NCBI GenBank assembly: GCA_021787985.1
Contig: JAJYLG010000016.1
Coordinates: forward strand, 1 to 47,351
Direction of reading: 5' to 3'
Source: Chloroflexota bacterium
GTDB lineage: Bacteria; Chloroflexota; Dehalococcoidia; DSGV01
Length of the DNA: 47,351 nucleotides
Translations under genes and position numbers: made by a program
Notes under the pieces: generated by a model
What the model was told of the DNA's origin: nothing
The model's database searches: none
What the model saw: the letters and a program-made list of their open reading frames with translations, nothing else
Shown here: piece by piece, positions 35,094 through 42,854 of the stretch
Numbering within the stretch: position 1 is the stretch's first letter
Layout of the letters: every line of letters begins with the position of its first letter

Positions 35094-36113
35094 TCACGGG
35101 TAGCCACTTCGCGACGGTGCGTCAGCATCCGCGAGCCCGCCCTCGAACACCTGGCGGACCACCTCCTCCGCCGATGGGTCCTCCACGGTTACGTCCGCCA
35201 CGGAGAGCTCGCGCAGCAGCGCGGCCGCGACCTCGGCCACGCCCTCGCGCTCCACCCGCAGCGCGAACCGCAGCCCATCCTGTTCCACTTCCATCACCGC
35301 GCCATACCGCTCCACGGTGCCCGGCGGCACGCCGTGATCGAGCTGCACCCGCACCAGCTTGTATGGGGCGAGACGCCGCCCGAGCTCCGCCAGGTCGCCG
35401 TCGTACAACTGCCGCCCGTGGTCGATGATCAGCACGCGCCGGCAGAGCGCCGTCACGTCGGCCATGTAGTGGCTCGTCAGCAGCACGGTCGCCCCGGTGC
35501 GCCGGTTGTACTCGGCGATGAACGCACGGATGCGCGCCTGCATGGTGACGTCGAGCCCGATCGTGGGCTCGTCGAGGAAGAGCACCCCTGGCCGGTGCAG
35601 CAGCGCCGCGGTCAGCTCACATTTCATCCGCTCGCCCAGGCTGAGCCGGCGCACCGGCTGCCGCACCAGGTCACCGAGCTCCAGGAGCTCGTCCAGCTCC
35701 GCCAAGGTAGTCCGATACGCGGCCGGGTCGAGGCCATAGACTTCTCGGTTGAGCTCGAACGTGTCCAGCGCCGGCAGGTCCCAGTAGAGCTGCTGCTTCT
35801 GCCCCATCACGAGCGTCATCTGCCGCAGGAACCCCGCTCGCCGGTCCTGCGGACGATAGCCCAGCACGGAGACCTCGCCGGCGGTCGGGTGGAGCAGCCC
35901 GGCCAGGACCTTCAGCGTCGTCGTCTTGCCGGCGCCGTTCGGGCCGAGGAAGCCCACCACCTCGCCCGGCTCGATGCCGAAGTCCACCCCGTCGACGGCG
36001 CGCACCAGGCGATACTCGCGCCGGAAGAGCGAGCGCAGGCTGGAGAGCGCGCCCGACTCCCTGCGGTGCACCCGGTAGTGCTTGTGCAGTCCGCGCACTT
36101 CGACCTGGAGCAT
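35094..36113 (-). CDS. ABC exporter ATP-binding protein (NatA/CcmA-like)
   Basis: A 339-residue ATPase that drives the ABC-2 permeases at 33071-34650. Walker A GPNGAGKTT is at 57-65, the signature is LSLGERMKCELTAALL and Walker B is VLFLDEPTIGLD. A roughly 20-residue insert before the ABC core (SSLRSLFRREYRLVRAVDGVDF) and a C-terminal domain of about 90 residues match the COG4586 subgroup that pairs with DUF990-type permeases. Start ATG 36113 has GGAG at a good distance. It is the first gene of the exporter operon. Known relatives move drugs or cell-wall components; the cargo here is unknown. Confidence 0.9.
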   Translation of the reverse strand: MLQVEVRGLHKHYRVHRRESGALSSLRSLFRREYRLVRAVDGVDFGIEPGEVVGFLGPNGAGKTTTLKVLAGLLHPTAGEVSVLGYRPQDRRAGFLRQMTLVMGQKQQLYWDLPALDTFELNREVYGLDPAAYRTTLAELDELLELGDLVRQPVRRLSLGERMKCELTAALLHRPGVLFLDEPTIGLDVTMQARIRAFIAEYNRRTGATVLLTSHYMADVTALCRRVLIIDHGRQLYDGDLAELGRRLAPYKLVRVQLDHGVPPGTVERYGAVMEVEQDGLRFALRVEREGVAEVAAALLRELSVADVTVEDPSAEEVVRQVFEGGLADADAPSRSGYP

Positions 36114-36132
36114 TGCACTCCAGTCTAGCGCC

Positions 36133-36173
36133 GCCTGCCTGCGGCACCGGTCTACCGCCAGGTAGAGGCAGGC
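36133..36173. repeat. Compound interspersed palindrome
   Basis: GCCTGCCT (36133-36140) pairs with AGGCAGGC (36166-36173). Between them, CTACC-GCCA-GGTAG (36152-36165) forms an inner hairpin directly against the right arm. It fills the 69-base gap between the BCR-type phosphatase gene and the ABC ATPase start. It is a member of the GCCTGCC palindrome family and may act as a terminator for the phosphatase gene. Confidence 0.65.
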
Positions 36174-36182
36174 CGGCCAGAG

Positions 36183-36758
36183 CTACGGGCGAGCCAGGAG
36201 CAACGACGGCAGGAACCGCGCTCCCCAGCGCTGCAGGCCGGTCCACCACGGTACGGTCCAGGCCGCCAGCGACCCGGCCACCAGGCCGATCAGCGCGCCG
36301 GCCAGGATATCCACCGGCCAGTGCACCCCGACGAACACCCGCGCGAAGCCGATCAGCAGCGCCACGACCAGCGCCAGCGCGCCGACCAGCCGGCGCCACC
36401 AGACGATTGCGGTGCCGGCGGCGAAGGCGAACCAGGTGTGGTCACTGGGGAAGCTGTTGTCGGCCGAGTGCCCGATGAGCTGCCGCGTGCTCAGATCGGA
36501 GACGAACGGCCGCGCCTCGTGGTAAAGATGGCCGGCGACCATCCCGCCGAGCGCCGCGATCAGGATGCCGATCAGCGCCGCCCCCGCCACGCGCTGGTTC
36601 AGCGCCCGGGCCGCGCTCGGCGCGGGCCAGAACCAGAGCAGCAGCAGCAGCGGCGCCACGAAGAAGACCAGGTCTGCCGCCGAGAACTTCATCACCTGGT
36701 CGAGCGGGCCGACGTGCCGGGCCATGCCGTTCACCAGGTCCTGGACGCGATCGTTCAC
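36183..36758 (-). CDS. PAP2-type phosphatase, probable undecaprenyl-diphosphatase (BcrC-like)
   Basis: BcrC-type enzymes dephosphorylate undecaprenyl diphosphate at the outer face of the membrane so that the carrier can be reused for cell-wall synthesis; overexpression gives bacitracin tolerance. The 191-residue protein has the three PAP2 motifs: HEARPF (80-85), SFPSDH (102-107) and R140-VFVGVHWPVD (His146, Asp150), set among five or six helices. The GTG start has GGGAGG six bases upstream. It lies between two ABC-2 exporter systems. Beside such exporters, BcrC-like enzymes can contribute to resistance, but that link is only suggestive here. It is not closely related to the tandem PAP2 pair at 12964-14576. 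Confidence 0.84.
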   Translation of the reverse strand: MNDRVQDLVNGMARHVGPLDQVMKFSAADLVFFVAPLLLLLWFWPAPSAARALNQRVAGAALIGILIAALGGMVAGHLYHEARPFVSDLSTRQLIGHSADNSFPSDHTWFAFAAGTAIVWWRRLVGALALVVALLIGFARVFVGVHWPVDILAGALIGLVAGSLAAWTVPWWTGLQRWGARFLPSLLLARP

Positions 36759-36825
36759 ACGGACCTCCCCGCGGGGGCGCCGCTATTCACCCTACCACGA
36801 CGCGGCGGCCGCGACCCGCTCCGGC

Positions 36826-37647
36826 TCAGGCCGAGATGTCCATCCGCCGGAACCACCACCAGGAGAACCCGACCAGCACCACGCCGACCGCGGCCGGCAC
36901 GACCACCGAGAGCACCGGCGTCGCGTCGCCCGCCAGCGCCGGCCCGGGCGCGTAGGCGTGGAAGGGGGTGAGATGAATGAGCGCCCGCGCGCGGCCCCAC
37001 AGCGAGCCGATGATGTTCACCATGTAGAGCAGCAGCATCACGCCCGACGCGTAGAGCAACGCCTGCGAGCGCCGCGAGCACGCCACGGTGAACGCCAGCC
37101 CGACCCCGAGCGAGAAGCCGGCGAGCGCCAGCCCCTCCAGCGCGGCCCACAGCGCGCGGGCGGCGTCCAGCCGTTCGCCCACCAGCGGCGCGCCGAGCCC
37201 GATGGCGACCCACGACGTTGCCGTCAGCACGAAGAGCATCGTCCCCAGAGCGACAGCGCGCCCGAGCAGCAGCCGGCCGCGGTCCACCGGCGCGGCGAGC
37301 AGCAGCTCGAGCGTCCCGCGCTCCAGCTCGCCCGCGCTGATGCCCGCGCTCACGCCCACCGCCAGCCCAATGGCGAACAGCGGCCAGACCACGCCCAGCA
37401 GCTCGCTGGCGATGAACCCGGCGTACGTGGTCGGGTCGACGCCGCTCACGCCGAACGCTGTCTTGAGCGCCTCCGGGTAGCGCTCCCAGAGCTGCCTGAT
37501 GCTGGCCACAGAGTCCCGCACCGCGGGCCAGAGCCCGACCATGAGGCCGACCCACAGCGTCAGCGTGGCCGTCGTTCCGAGTGCGCTCCAGCGTGACTCG
37601 CGCCACTGCAACCGGAAAGCCTTGCCGGCCGTCCGCGGGCGAGTCAC
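36826..37647 (-). CDS. ABC-2-type permease (large ABC2_membrane family)
   Basis: A 273-residue membrane protein with about six helices. It has the ABC-2 features LQWRESRWSALGTTATLTLW near the start and ISAGELERGTLELLLAAPVDRGRLLLGR in the central cytoplasmic loop. The GTG at 37647 overlaps the ATPase stop (GTGA), so the two genes are coupled. Only one permease accompanies this ATPase, so it probably works as a homodimer. The export cargo is unknown. The 67-base interval before the BcrC-like gene holds only that gene's ribosome-binding site. Confidence 0.88.
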   Translation of the reverse strand: MTRPRTAGKAFRLQWRESRWSALGTTATLTLWVGLMVGLWPAVRDSVASIRQLWERYPEALKTAFGVSGVDPTTYAGFIASELLGVVWPLFAIGLAVGVSAGISAGELERGTLELLLAAPVDRGRLLLGRAVALGTMLFVLTATSWVAIGLGAPLVGERLDAARALWAALEGLALAGFSLGVGLAFTVACSRRSQALLYASGVMLLLYMVNIIGSLWGRARALIHLTPFHAYAPGPALAGDATPVLSVVVPAAVGVVLVGFSWWWFRRMDISA

Positions 37648-38546
37648 GACCGCGCCTCCCCGCCCGTTCCGTAGAGCTGACGCAACGCCTCCTCGAGGTC
37701 GAGCTCGCCGATGCGCACGTCCTCCAGCGGCAGGCGCGACAGCCGCGCGAGCAGCTCCGCCGGACGGCCGCTGTAGGTGAGCAGCACCCGTGCGCCGTCC
37801 GCGTGCTCCACGGTCACGCCGTCCAGCCGCAGGTCCTCGGCGGTCAGCGGGCGCGAGGCGCGCAACTCCACCCGTCGCGGGGCGCGTCGCCGCAATGCCT
37901 CCACGTCCTCCAGGGCGGCGATCCGGCCGGACCGGATCACGGCGACGCGATCGGCCACGCGCGAGACCTCGCTCAGGTCGTGCGACGAGAGCAGCACGGT
38001 GGCGCCGCCATGGCACGCCTGCCGCACGTGCTCGAGGATGATCTCGTGCATGTCGGGGTCGAGCCCGCTGCCTGGCTCGTCCAGCACCAGCAGCTCGGGC
38101 CGGTGGCAGAGCGCGAGCACTAGCCCGACCTTCTGGCGGTTCCCTCGGCTGAGCTCGCGCGCCGCCCGGTCCGGCACGCTCATCTCGGCGAGCAGCGACC
38201 GCGCGTAGGGGCGGTCGTAGTCGGCGTGGAAGCGGCCGAGCAGATCGGCCGTCTCGAGCGGCCGCAGCTCCGGCCAGAGCCGCAGGTCGCCGGGCAGGTA
38301 CCCGGTCCGCTCGCGCACCTCGATCGACTGGGACCAGCAGTCGAAGCCGAAGGCCACCACCCGGCCCGCCGTTGCCCGCACGAGCCCCAGCAGCACCCGG
38401 AGCGAGGTCGTCTTCCCCGCGCCGTTTGGCCCGAGCAGCCCGAGCACCTCGCCGCGCCGCACCGCCAGGTCGAGGCCCGCCAGCGCCGCCACACTCGGGT
38501 AGCGCTTCCACGTCCCCTCGAACCGCGCCACGTCCTCAGCAGCCAT
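37644..38546 (-). CDS. ABC exporter ATP-binding protein
   Basis: A 300-residue ATPase paired with the permease at 36826-37647. Walker A GPNGAGKT is at 39-46, the signature is LSRGNRQKVGL and Walker B is LLVLDEPGSGLD; a C-terminal domain of about 80 residues follows. The open frame runs upstream to 38702, but family alignment favours ATG 38546 (TAGGA eight bases upstream) or ATG 38555. It diverges from the ECF sigma gene, with about 100 bases between. The system is of the YhaQ/BcrA-like drug-export type by sequence class; no cargo can be named. Confidence 0.9.
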   Translation of the reverse strand: MAAEDVARFEGTWKRYPSVAALAGLDLAVRRGEVLGLLGPNGAGKTTSLRVLLGLVRATAGRVVAFGFDCWSQSIEVRERTGYLPGDLRLWPELRPLETADLLGRFHADYDRPYARSLLAEMSVPDRAARELSRGNRQKVGLVLALCHRPELLVLDEPGSGLDPDMHEIILEHVRQACHGGATVLLSSHDLSEVSRVADRVAVIRSGRIAALEDVEALRRRAPRRVELRASRPLTAEDLRLDGVTVEHADGARVLLTYSGRPAELLARLSRLPLEDVRIGELDLEEALRQLYGTGGEARS

Positions 38547-38643
38547 CGCTGTCATCCTACCCACCGCCTCGCCAGCGGCGTGCGATCCCGCCAACCGCGA
38601 CGTTATCTCTACTGAGCGATGTCCCGGAAGGAGCGGGCACTTC

Positions 38644-39246
38644 GTGACGCGGGAGTACGCTGGACGATGGGCCGGATTGGCGGCAACGCGGAACACCGGC
38701 ATGGATGACCGGGAAGAGGCGCGGCTCGTGGCGGCGGCGCGGGCTGACCCCCGCGACTTCGCCCCCCTCTACGAGCGTTACGTCGGGCGCGTCTTCGGCT
38801 ACTGCTACCTCCGCCTGGGAACGCGCGCCGACGCGGAGGACGCCACCGGCCAGGTGTTCCTGAACGCGCTGGCGGCGATCGGTCGCTATCGCGACGGCTC
38901 GTTCGCTGGCTGGCTCTTCCGCATCGCCCATAACGTCGTCGCCGACATGCTGCGGCGCCGCCGCCCGGCGACCCCCCTCGACATCGCGCCCGACCTGCCG
39001 GACCGATCACTCCCGCCCGACGAGCAGGCGGCCTCCGCTCAGGAGCGAGTGGCCCTGCGGCAGGCGGTCACAGCGCTGCCCGAACCACAGCGACAGGCCG
39101 TGGAGCTGCACCTCGCCGGCTGGTCGCTGCAGCAGACGGCCGCCGCGCTGGGCAAGACGCCCGAAGCGGTCCACGCCCTCCGCTATCGGGCCGTCCGCCA
39201 GCTCCGAGCCGCGCTCGGAGCCGCGAACGAGGGAGACGGAACATGA
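38644..39246 (+). CDS. ECF-type RNA polymerase sigma factor
   Basis: A 200-residue (from GTG 38644) alternative sigma factor. Region 2 is LYERYVGRVFGYCYLRLGTRADAEDATGQVFLNAL and WLFRIAHNVVADMLRRRR. Region 4 is LPEPQRQAVELHLAGWSLQQTAAALGKTPEAVHALRYRAVRQL. The GTG has GGAAGGAG ten bases upstream; the ATG at 38701 would remove 19 non-conserved residues and is an alternative. The stop overlaps the start of the next gene by four bases (ATGA). That gene encodes a membrane protein with the form of an anti-sigma factor, so the pair probably forms an outside-sensing switch. The target promoters are unknown. Confidence 0.94.
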   Translation: MTREYAGRWAGLAATRNTGMDDREEARLVAAARADPRDFAPLYERYVGRVFGYCYLRLGTRADAEDATGQVFLNALAAIGRYRDGSFAGWLFRIAHNVVADMLRRRRPATPLDIAPDLPDRSLPPDEQAASAQERVALRQAVTALPEPQRQAVELHLAGWSLQQTAAALGKTPEAVHALRYRAVRQLRAALGAANEGDGT

Positions 39247-41561
39247 ACGCGGACGACGAGACTCAGGCCCGCCTGCTGGCCGGTTACCTCGAGGCGCTCC
39301 AGCAGGGCCCTGTGGCCACCCCTCCGCCCGACCTCGATGCCGAGACCGCCGCGACGGCACGCGCTCTGCAGGCGCGCCTCGCTCCGCCCCCGCCCGAGCC
39401 GGCGTTCGCCGGCCGGCTGCGCGCTCGCATCGACGCCGAAGCGGCCCGTATGGCCACGGGTGCGGGGCACGCCCAGTCCTCTCGCACCCCGGCGGTCATG
39501 CGTCCGCTCCGGCGGGCCGGCGGCTGGTGGGGCGCCGCCGCCGCCGTGCTGGTGGGCGCCATACTGCTCGCGGCGATCGCCGTCCTGCTCGTTCGCGTTC
39601 GAGGCGGCGGTCCTGCCCCGGCCGTGCAGTCGCCCTCCCCCACCGCGGCGCCGTGCACCGGAGCCGCGCCGGCGCTCGACCACCTCTGGATCCGGCTCTG
39701 CCCCGACTCTGCCGCACCCGGCAGCACCGTCCGCCTCGAGGGCTTTCTGCCCGGCGGCGCGCCGTCCGCCCAGGGCACTCCGACGGCCTTCGCGACCAGC
39801 CACGCCACGGTCTGCTTCGGCGGCTGCGATGCCGGCATCAAGATCACGGAGGTTCCCGTCCAGTGGTCCTCCACGGAGCCGGGCCGCTTCACCATGCTGT
39901 TCAGCGTGCCGCGCCTGCCGTGGCTCGCGGCCGACGGCGTGCACGCGCTGAAGCCGGGCGAGTACCAGCTCGGGGTCCAGATCGGGTGTGCCGGGCCCGT
40001 CGGCAAGGGCTGCACCGGCGTGCCCGAGGCGACGGCGACCTTCCGCCTGACCGGGCCCACCCCCTCCCGCTGCACCGGCAGCGCCTGCGCCGAGCTTGCC
40101 GTCTCGCCCGCGTCGGCATCGCCCGGCACGACGGTCCAGGCCAGCGGCTGGCTGCCGCTCGCCCCGCCGTACGCGTACATGCTCTTGCTGGAGCGCCCGG
40201 ACGGCAGCGACCAGACCTCCCTGGCGTCCGTCCAACCTCAGCCCGACGGCTCGTTCTCGGCCACTTTCCGCCTACCGCAGGCCATCGCCTCGCTGGGCGT
40301 CCTGGCCCCCGGCCGCTACCGGCTCGTCCTGCAGGCGGGATTCCCGACCGACCATCCGCCCGCCACGGCGACGACCGGTCCCGGCGGCGTCACCATCATG
40401 CCGCTCCAGGGGGGAAAGGCCGGCTTCGTACAGGTGCAGTTGGCCCGAGCCACACTGACGGTGAGCGCCGCGCGGACGTGGGCCTCGCTGGGTCCGCTCG
40501 ATCCGCTCGCGCAGCAGCTCAGCGGCTGGGGCTCGCCGCTGGCAGCCGACCCGTCGAACCCCGGCCGCCTCGCCTACTGCGTGCCGGGCGGCATCCGCCT
40601 CACCAGCGACGGCGGCCGCACCTGGTCCACCATCTCGACCGCCGGCGTGCGCGCGGTGGCCGCGCGGGCCGGCGTCAGCCTGCAAAGCCCGCCCACGTCC
40701 GGGCCCACCTGCAGCACCGTGCTGCTCGACTCCCAGCATCCGGGGACGCTTTTCGCCGCCTTCGGCGCCGCGCCAATGCCGCCGGTTCTCAACATCGCGG
40801 TTCAGACGACCAACGGCGGCCAGAGCTGGACGGCCGTCCCGCCACCCGCGGGCTCCCAGCCGACGGATTTCCGCGGCTTCCGCATCGCCGGTAAGGCCGT
40901 GCTGGCGCTCTACGCGAGCCTGTCCCTTTCGGCGGGCGCCGCCCAGCTCACCGTCTCACGGACCACGGACGGCGCCCGGACCTGGAATGCTACTACCTTC
41001 CCGTGCCCCGCGGCCGGACCGTGCCTGGCCTGGGGTCCCGCCAGCGTCGTCACCGGTATGCAAGCCACCCAGCAGCCGATCGAGCGATCGGCAGACGGGG
41101 GCCAGACCTGGCTGCCGCTGGACTGGCCCAGCCCGTACATCGCCAAGTTCGCCCCGCCGAGCGACCTGGTCACGCTATCCGCCAGCTCGGTCGCTCTGCT
41201 ATCGCCGGGGCAGGATTATGGCCAGGACCGGTATCCGTTCTTGCTGTCGGGGGACGCCGGCAAGACATGGCAGCCGATCGCCCTGCCCACGCTCCGGAAC
41301 GGCGTGAGCTCCGGCTGGGCCTTCGAGTCGCTGCGCCTGCTGCCGGATGGCTCGCTGCTCGGCCTGTCGACGGCGGACGGGGCGTGGGATCTGCTGCCGC
41401 CGGGTGCTTCGTCGTGGTGCACGGTGATGACGCCCGCTCCAGCCGGGCATCTTCCCGAGTCGCTGACCGTTGCCGGCGGCCAGCTCTGGTGGATCGAGCA
41501 GTCGGGCACCGCCGCTCCGACGGTCCGGCACGTCGGCCTGAGCGCGCTGCGCTGCGGATGA
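39243..41561 (+). CDS. Putative anti-sigma factor fused to an outer Asp-box propeller
   Basis: A 772-residue single-pass membrane protein. Residues 1-95 are cytosolic, with a helical segment (LLAGYLEALQQG, PPPDLDAETAATARALQARL, FAGRLRARIDAEAARM) like the short anti-sigma segments beside ECF genes in related bacteria. Residues 96-118 are a membrane helix. Outside are a Ser/Pro linker, two beta-sandwich-like regions (about 130-400) containing several cysteines, and a propeller with Asp-boxes TSDGGRTWS, TTNGGQSWT, TTDGARTWN, SADGGQTWL and SGDAGKTWQ. It overlaps the sigma gene by four bases, supporting a sensor/anti-sigma role. The last codons lie in a 39-bp repeat copied at 42809. The ligand is unknown. 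Confidence 0.82.
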   Translation: MNADDETQARLLAGYLEALQQGPVATPPPDLDAETAATARALQARLAPPPPEPAFAGRLRARIDAEAARMATGAGHAQSSRTPAVMRPLRRAGGWWGAAAAVLVGAILLAAIAVLLVRVRGGGPAPAVQSPSPTAAPCTGAAPALDHLWIRLCPDSAAPGSTVRLEGFLPGGAPSAQGTPTAFATSHATVCFGGCDAGIKITEVPVQWSSTEPGRFTMLFSVPRLPWLAADGVHALKPGEYQLGVQIGCAGPVGKGCTGVPEATATFRLTGPTPSRCTGSACAELAVSPASASPGTTVQASGWLPLAPPYAYMLLLERPDGSDQTSLASVQPQPDGSFSATFRLPQAIASLGVLAPGRYRLVLQAGFPTDHPPATATTGPGGVTIMPLQGGKAGFVQVQLARATLTVSAARTWASLGPLDPLAQQLSGWGSPLAADPSNPGRLAYCVPGGIRLTSDGGRTWSTISTAGVRAVAARAGVSLQSPPTSGPTCSTVLLDSQHPGTLFAAFGAAPMPPVLNIAVQTTNGGQSWTAVPPPAGSQPTDFRGFRIAGKAVLALYASLSLSAGAAQLTVSRTTDGARTWNATTFPCPAAGPCLAWGPASVVTGMQATQQPIERSADGGQTWLPLDWPSPYIAKFAPPSDLVTLSASSVALLSPGQDYGQDRYPFLLSGDAGKTWQPIALPTLRNGVSSGWAFESLRLLPDGSLLGLSTADGAWDLLPPGASSWCTVMTPAPAGHLPESLTVAGGQLWWIEQSGTAAPTVRHVGLSALRCG

Positions 41562-41566
41562 CGGCC
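41528..41566. repeat. 39-bp direct repeat, left copy
   Basis: This stretch covers the last eleven codons and stop of the anti-sigma gene plus five bases. It is repeated exactly at 42809-42847. The two copies bracket the islet holding the 121-residue unknown gene, hicB and broken hicA. It could be a boundary left by insertion or recombination, or a dispersed repeat that supplies the gene end. Confidence 0.85.
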
Positions 41567-41881
41567 GGACGCGCTACCCCCGCAAGCGAGCGCCGCGAAG
41601 ACGCGGAGAACGCGAAGATGGCAAAGCGCGCGGAGACGATTCCGGCCTGTATCCACACTCAAGTGCCGAGAACCGGATAACGGCGGAGGTACGGCCCGTG
41701 CGATGATAGAAGCACGCCCGCGGGAGTCAGAAGCATCTTCGCTCGGTGTGGCTCAGTTCTCTGAGCCGCAGGACCAAACCTTGCGCAAGCGCAAGCGCCC
41801 GCGGGGCATGGCACAAGATGGGACAATGTCACTCCCGCGGGGCCGCGGCACGCGACGCCGGTGCGAACACGAGGTGCAGCG
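41562..41881. other. 320-base intergenic region without a gene
   Basis: No credible coding region. After the direct repeat there is a GCGAAGACGCGGAGAACGCG-type near-repetitive stretch (41590-41640), the hairpin GGCTCAG-TTCT-CTGAGCC (41750-41767), and a CTTGCGC-AA-GCGCAAG palindrome near 41778. The hairpin could end the sigma/anti-sigma transcript. No convincing promoter for the downstream genes was found. An open frame from 41703 overlaps the next gene out of frame and looks like a shadow. Confidence 0.6.
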
Positions 41882-42247
41882 ATGCCAAAGGACCGACGAC
41901 GGATTCTTCGCGTCGAGAGTCGACGCTACCGGCAGTTGGCAGCCGCGCGTCCACTGGTACAGGACATGCTCGACGAACAGCTCGCCCTCGACGACGTGGC
42001 TGATCTCGTGCTCGGCCTTGGCCTCGAGCGAATCCTGACCGACATCATCGGGGGGGCGCCACAAGACACGCTCGTCGAGGCACAGCTTCTCATGGCCGAC
42101 GAGAATCCGAACTTCGTCTACTCCTTCACGCGCGAAAGCCTGCGGCGGGGGACGGAGGTACGCACCGAGGCCGCGCAAGCGCGCGAGGTGGGGTTCGTGG
42201 CGGCCTGGCGCCGGCGGCGCGAACGGCCGGAGCGGCAGGAGGCCTAG
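41882..42247 (+). CDS. Hypothetical protein upstream of hicB
   Basis: A 121-residue soluble protein of no recognised family. The N-terminus is basic (PKDRRRILRVESRRYRQL), the middle is helical (VQDMLDEQLALDDVADLVLGLGLERILTDI) and the C-terminus is strongly basic and Glu-rich (RRRRERPERQEA). The ATG at 41882 follows GAGG at seven bases; the frame extends 21 bases upstream without improving the start. Its stop is three bases before the hicB start, so it is transcribed with the toxin-antitoxin genes. It may be a third islet component or a passenger. Confidence 0.68.
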   Translation: MPKDRRRILRVESRRYRQLAAARPLVQDMLDEQLALDDVADLVLGLGLERILTDIIGGAPQDTLVEAQLLMADENPNFVYSFTRESLRRGTEVRTEAAQAREVGFVAAWRRRRERPERQEA

Positions 42248-42250
42248 GAG

Positions 42251-42514
42251 ATGACGACGACACGCGAGCTCGCGGAGCGATACGGCCGTGGCGTCACGGC
42301 ACGCGTCCAACGATTCGAAATCGTCTACGAACCCGACGAGGATGGCGGCTTTCACGTTTCCGTGCCGCTCCTCAAAGGTTGCCACTCATGGGGCGCTACA
42401 CGGGACGAAGCCCGCCGGAACGCCAGGGAGGCCATCCTGGTCTGGCTCGAGCGCGCGCGAGCGCAAGGCTGGACGCTGCCCCAGGTTGACACCGTCGACG
42501 TCCGGGTCGAGTGA
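42251..42514 (+). CDS. hicB: HicB-family antitoxin
   Basis: HicB neutralises the HicA mRNA interferase and often represses its own promoter. The 87-residue protein has the HicB fold with FEIVYEPDEDGGFHVSVPLLKGCHSWGATRDEARRNAREAI, ending in DVRVE. It lacks a separate C-terminal DNA-binding domain, as in the short HicB class. ATG 42251 has a ribosome-binding site (GGAG) at good spacing. The stop overlaps the hicA GTG as GTGA. The hicB-first order is the less common of the two arrangements. Since hicA is frameshifted, this antitoxin may be an orphan. Confidence 0.88.
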   Translation: MTTTRELAERYGRGVTARVQRFEIVYEPDEDGGFHVSVPLLKGCHSWGATRDEARRNAREAILVWLERARAQGWTLPQVDTVDVRVE

Positions 42515-42731
42515 GTCAGCGGCTCCCTCCGCGACGGCGGCGATTCGGGCATTCCAACGTGCCGGGTGGAACATCTTGCGTCAGAGAGGCAGCCATGTGG
42601 CCATGGGGAAGGAAGGAGTGAATCACATCATCGTGATTCCCCAACATCGCGGTGGCGTGCCGCGAGGGACGCTTCGGGCCATCATCGCCGACGCCGGACC
42701 AACCGTAGACGAGTTCATCGCCCTCCTGTGA
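42511..42731 (+). pseudogene. hicA: HicA-family toxin, frameshifted
   Basis: HicA is a small double-stranded-RNA-binding-fold mRNA interferase. The start is clear: GTG 42511 overlapping the hicB stop and encoding VSQRLPP, the usual HicA N-terminus. From about 42531 the rest of the protein (ATAAIRAFQRAGWNILRQ, then RGSHVAMG with the catalytic His, and PRGTLRAIIADAGPTVDEF) continues in a different frame. One base appears to be missing near 42526-42531. No start codon in the second frame would give a complete toxin. It is read as a broken gene, unless the assembly has an error there or ribosomes shift frame. Confidence 0.82.
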
Positions 42732-42808
42732 CTGGCGGTGGCAGATGGCTGTCCCGCACGAGGCCTCGCCGCTGCTGCTGGGCGGATCGCCGCGGTAGTC
42801 GCACGGGA

Positions 42809-42847
42809 GCACGTCGGCCTGAGCGCGCTGCGCTGCGGATGACGGCC
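42809..42847. repeat. 39-bp direct repeat, right copy
   Basis: Identical to 41528-41566, in the same orientation, eight bases from the stop of the acyl-CoA dehydrogenase gene. Together the two copies enclose 1.24 kb containing the toxin-antitoxin islet. The interval 42732-42808 between hicA and this repeat has no credible gene. Confidence 0.85.
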
Positions 42848-42854
42848 ACGGGGG

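Noticed and set aside
41703-42038. Possible 111-residue gene upstream of hicB
   Set aside because: Overlaps the better-supported 41882-42247 gene in another frame and shows no protein-like composition.
42511-42731. Programmed frameshift in hicA
   Set aside because: No slippery heptamer or downstream structure is evident; a one-base deletion or error is simpler.
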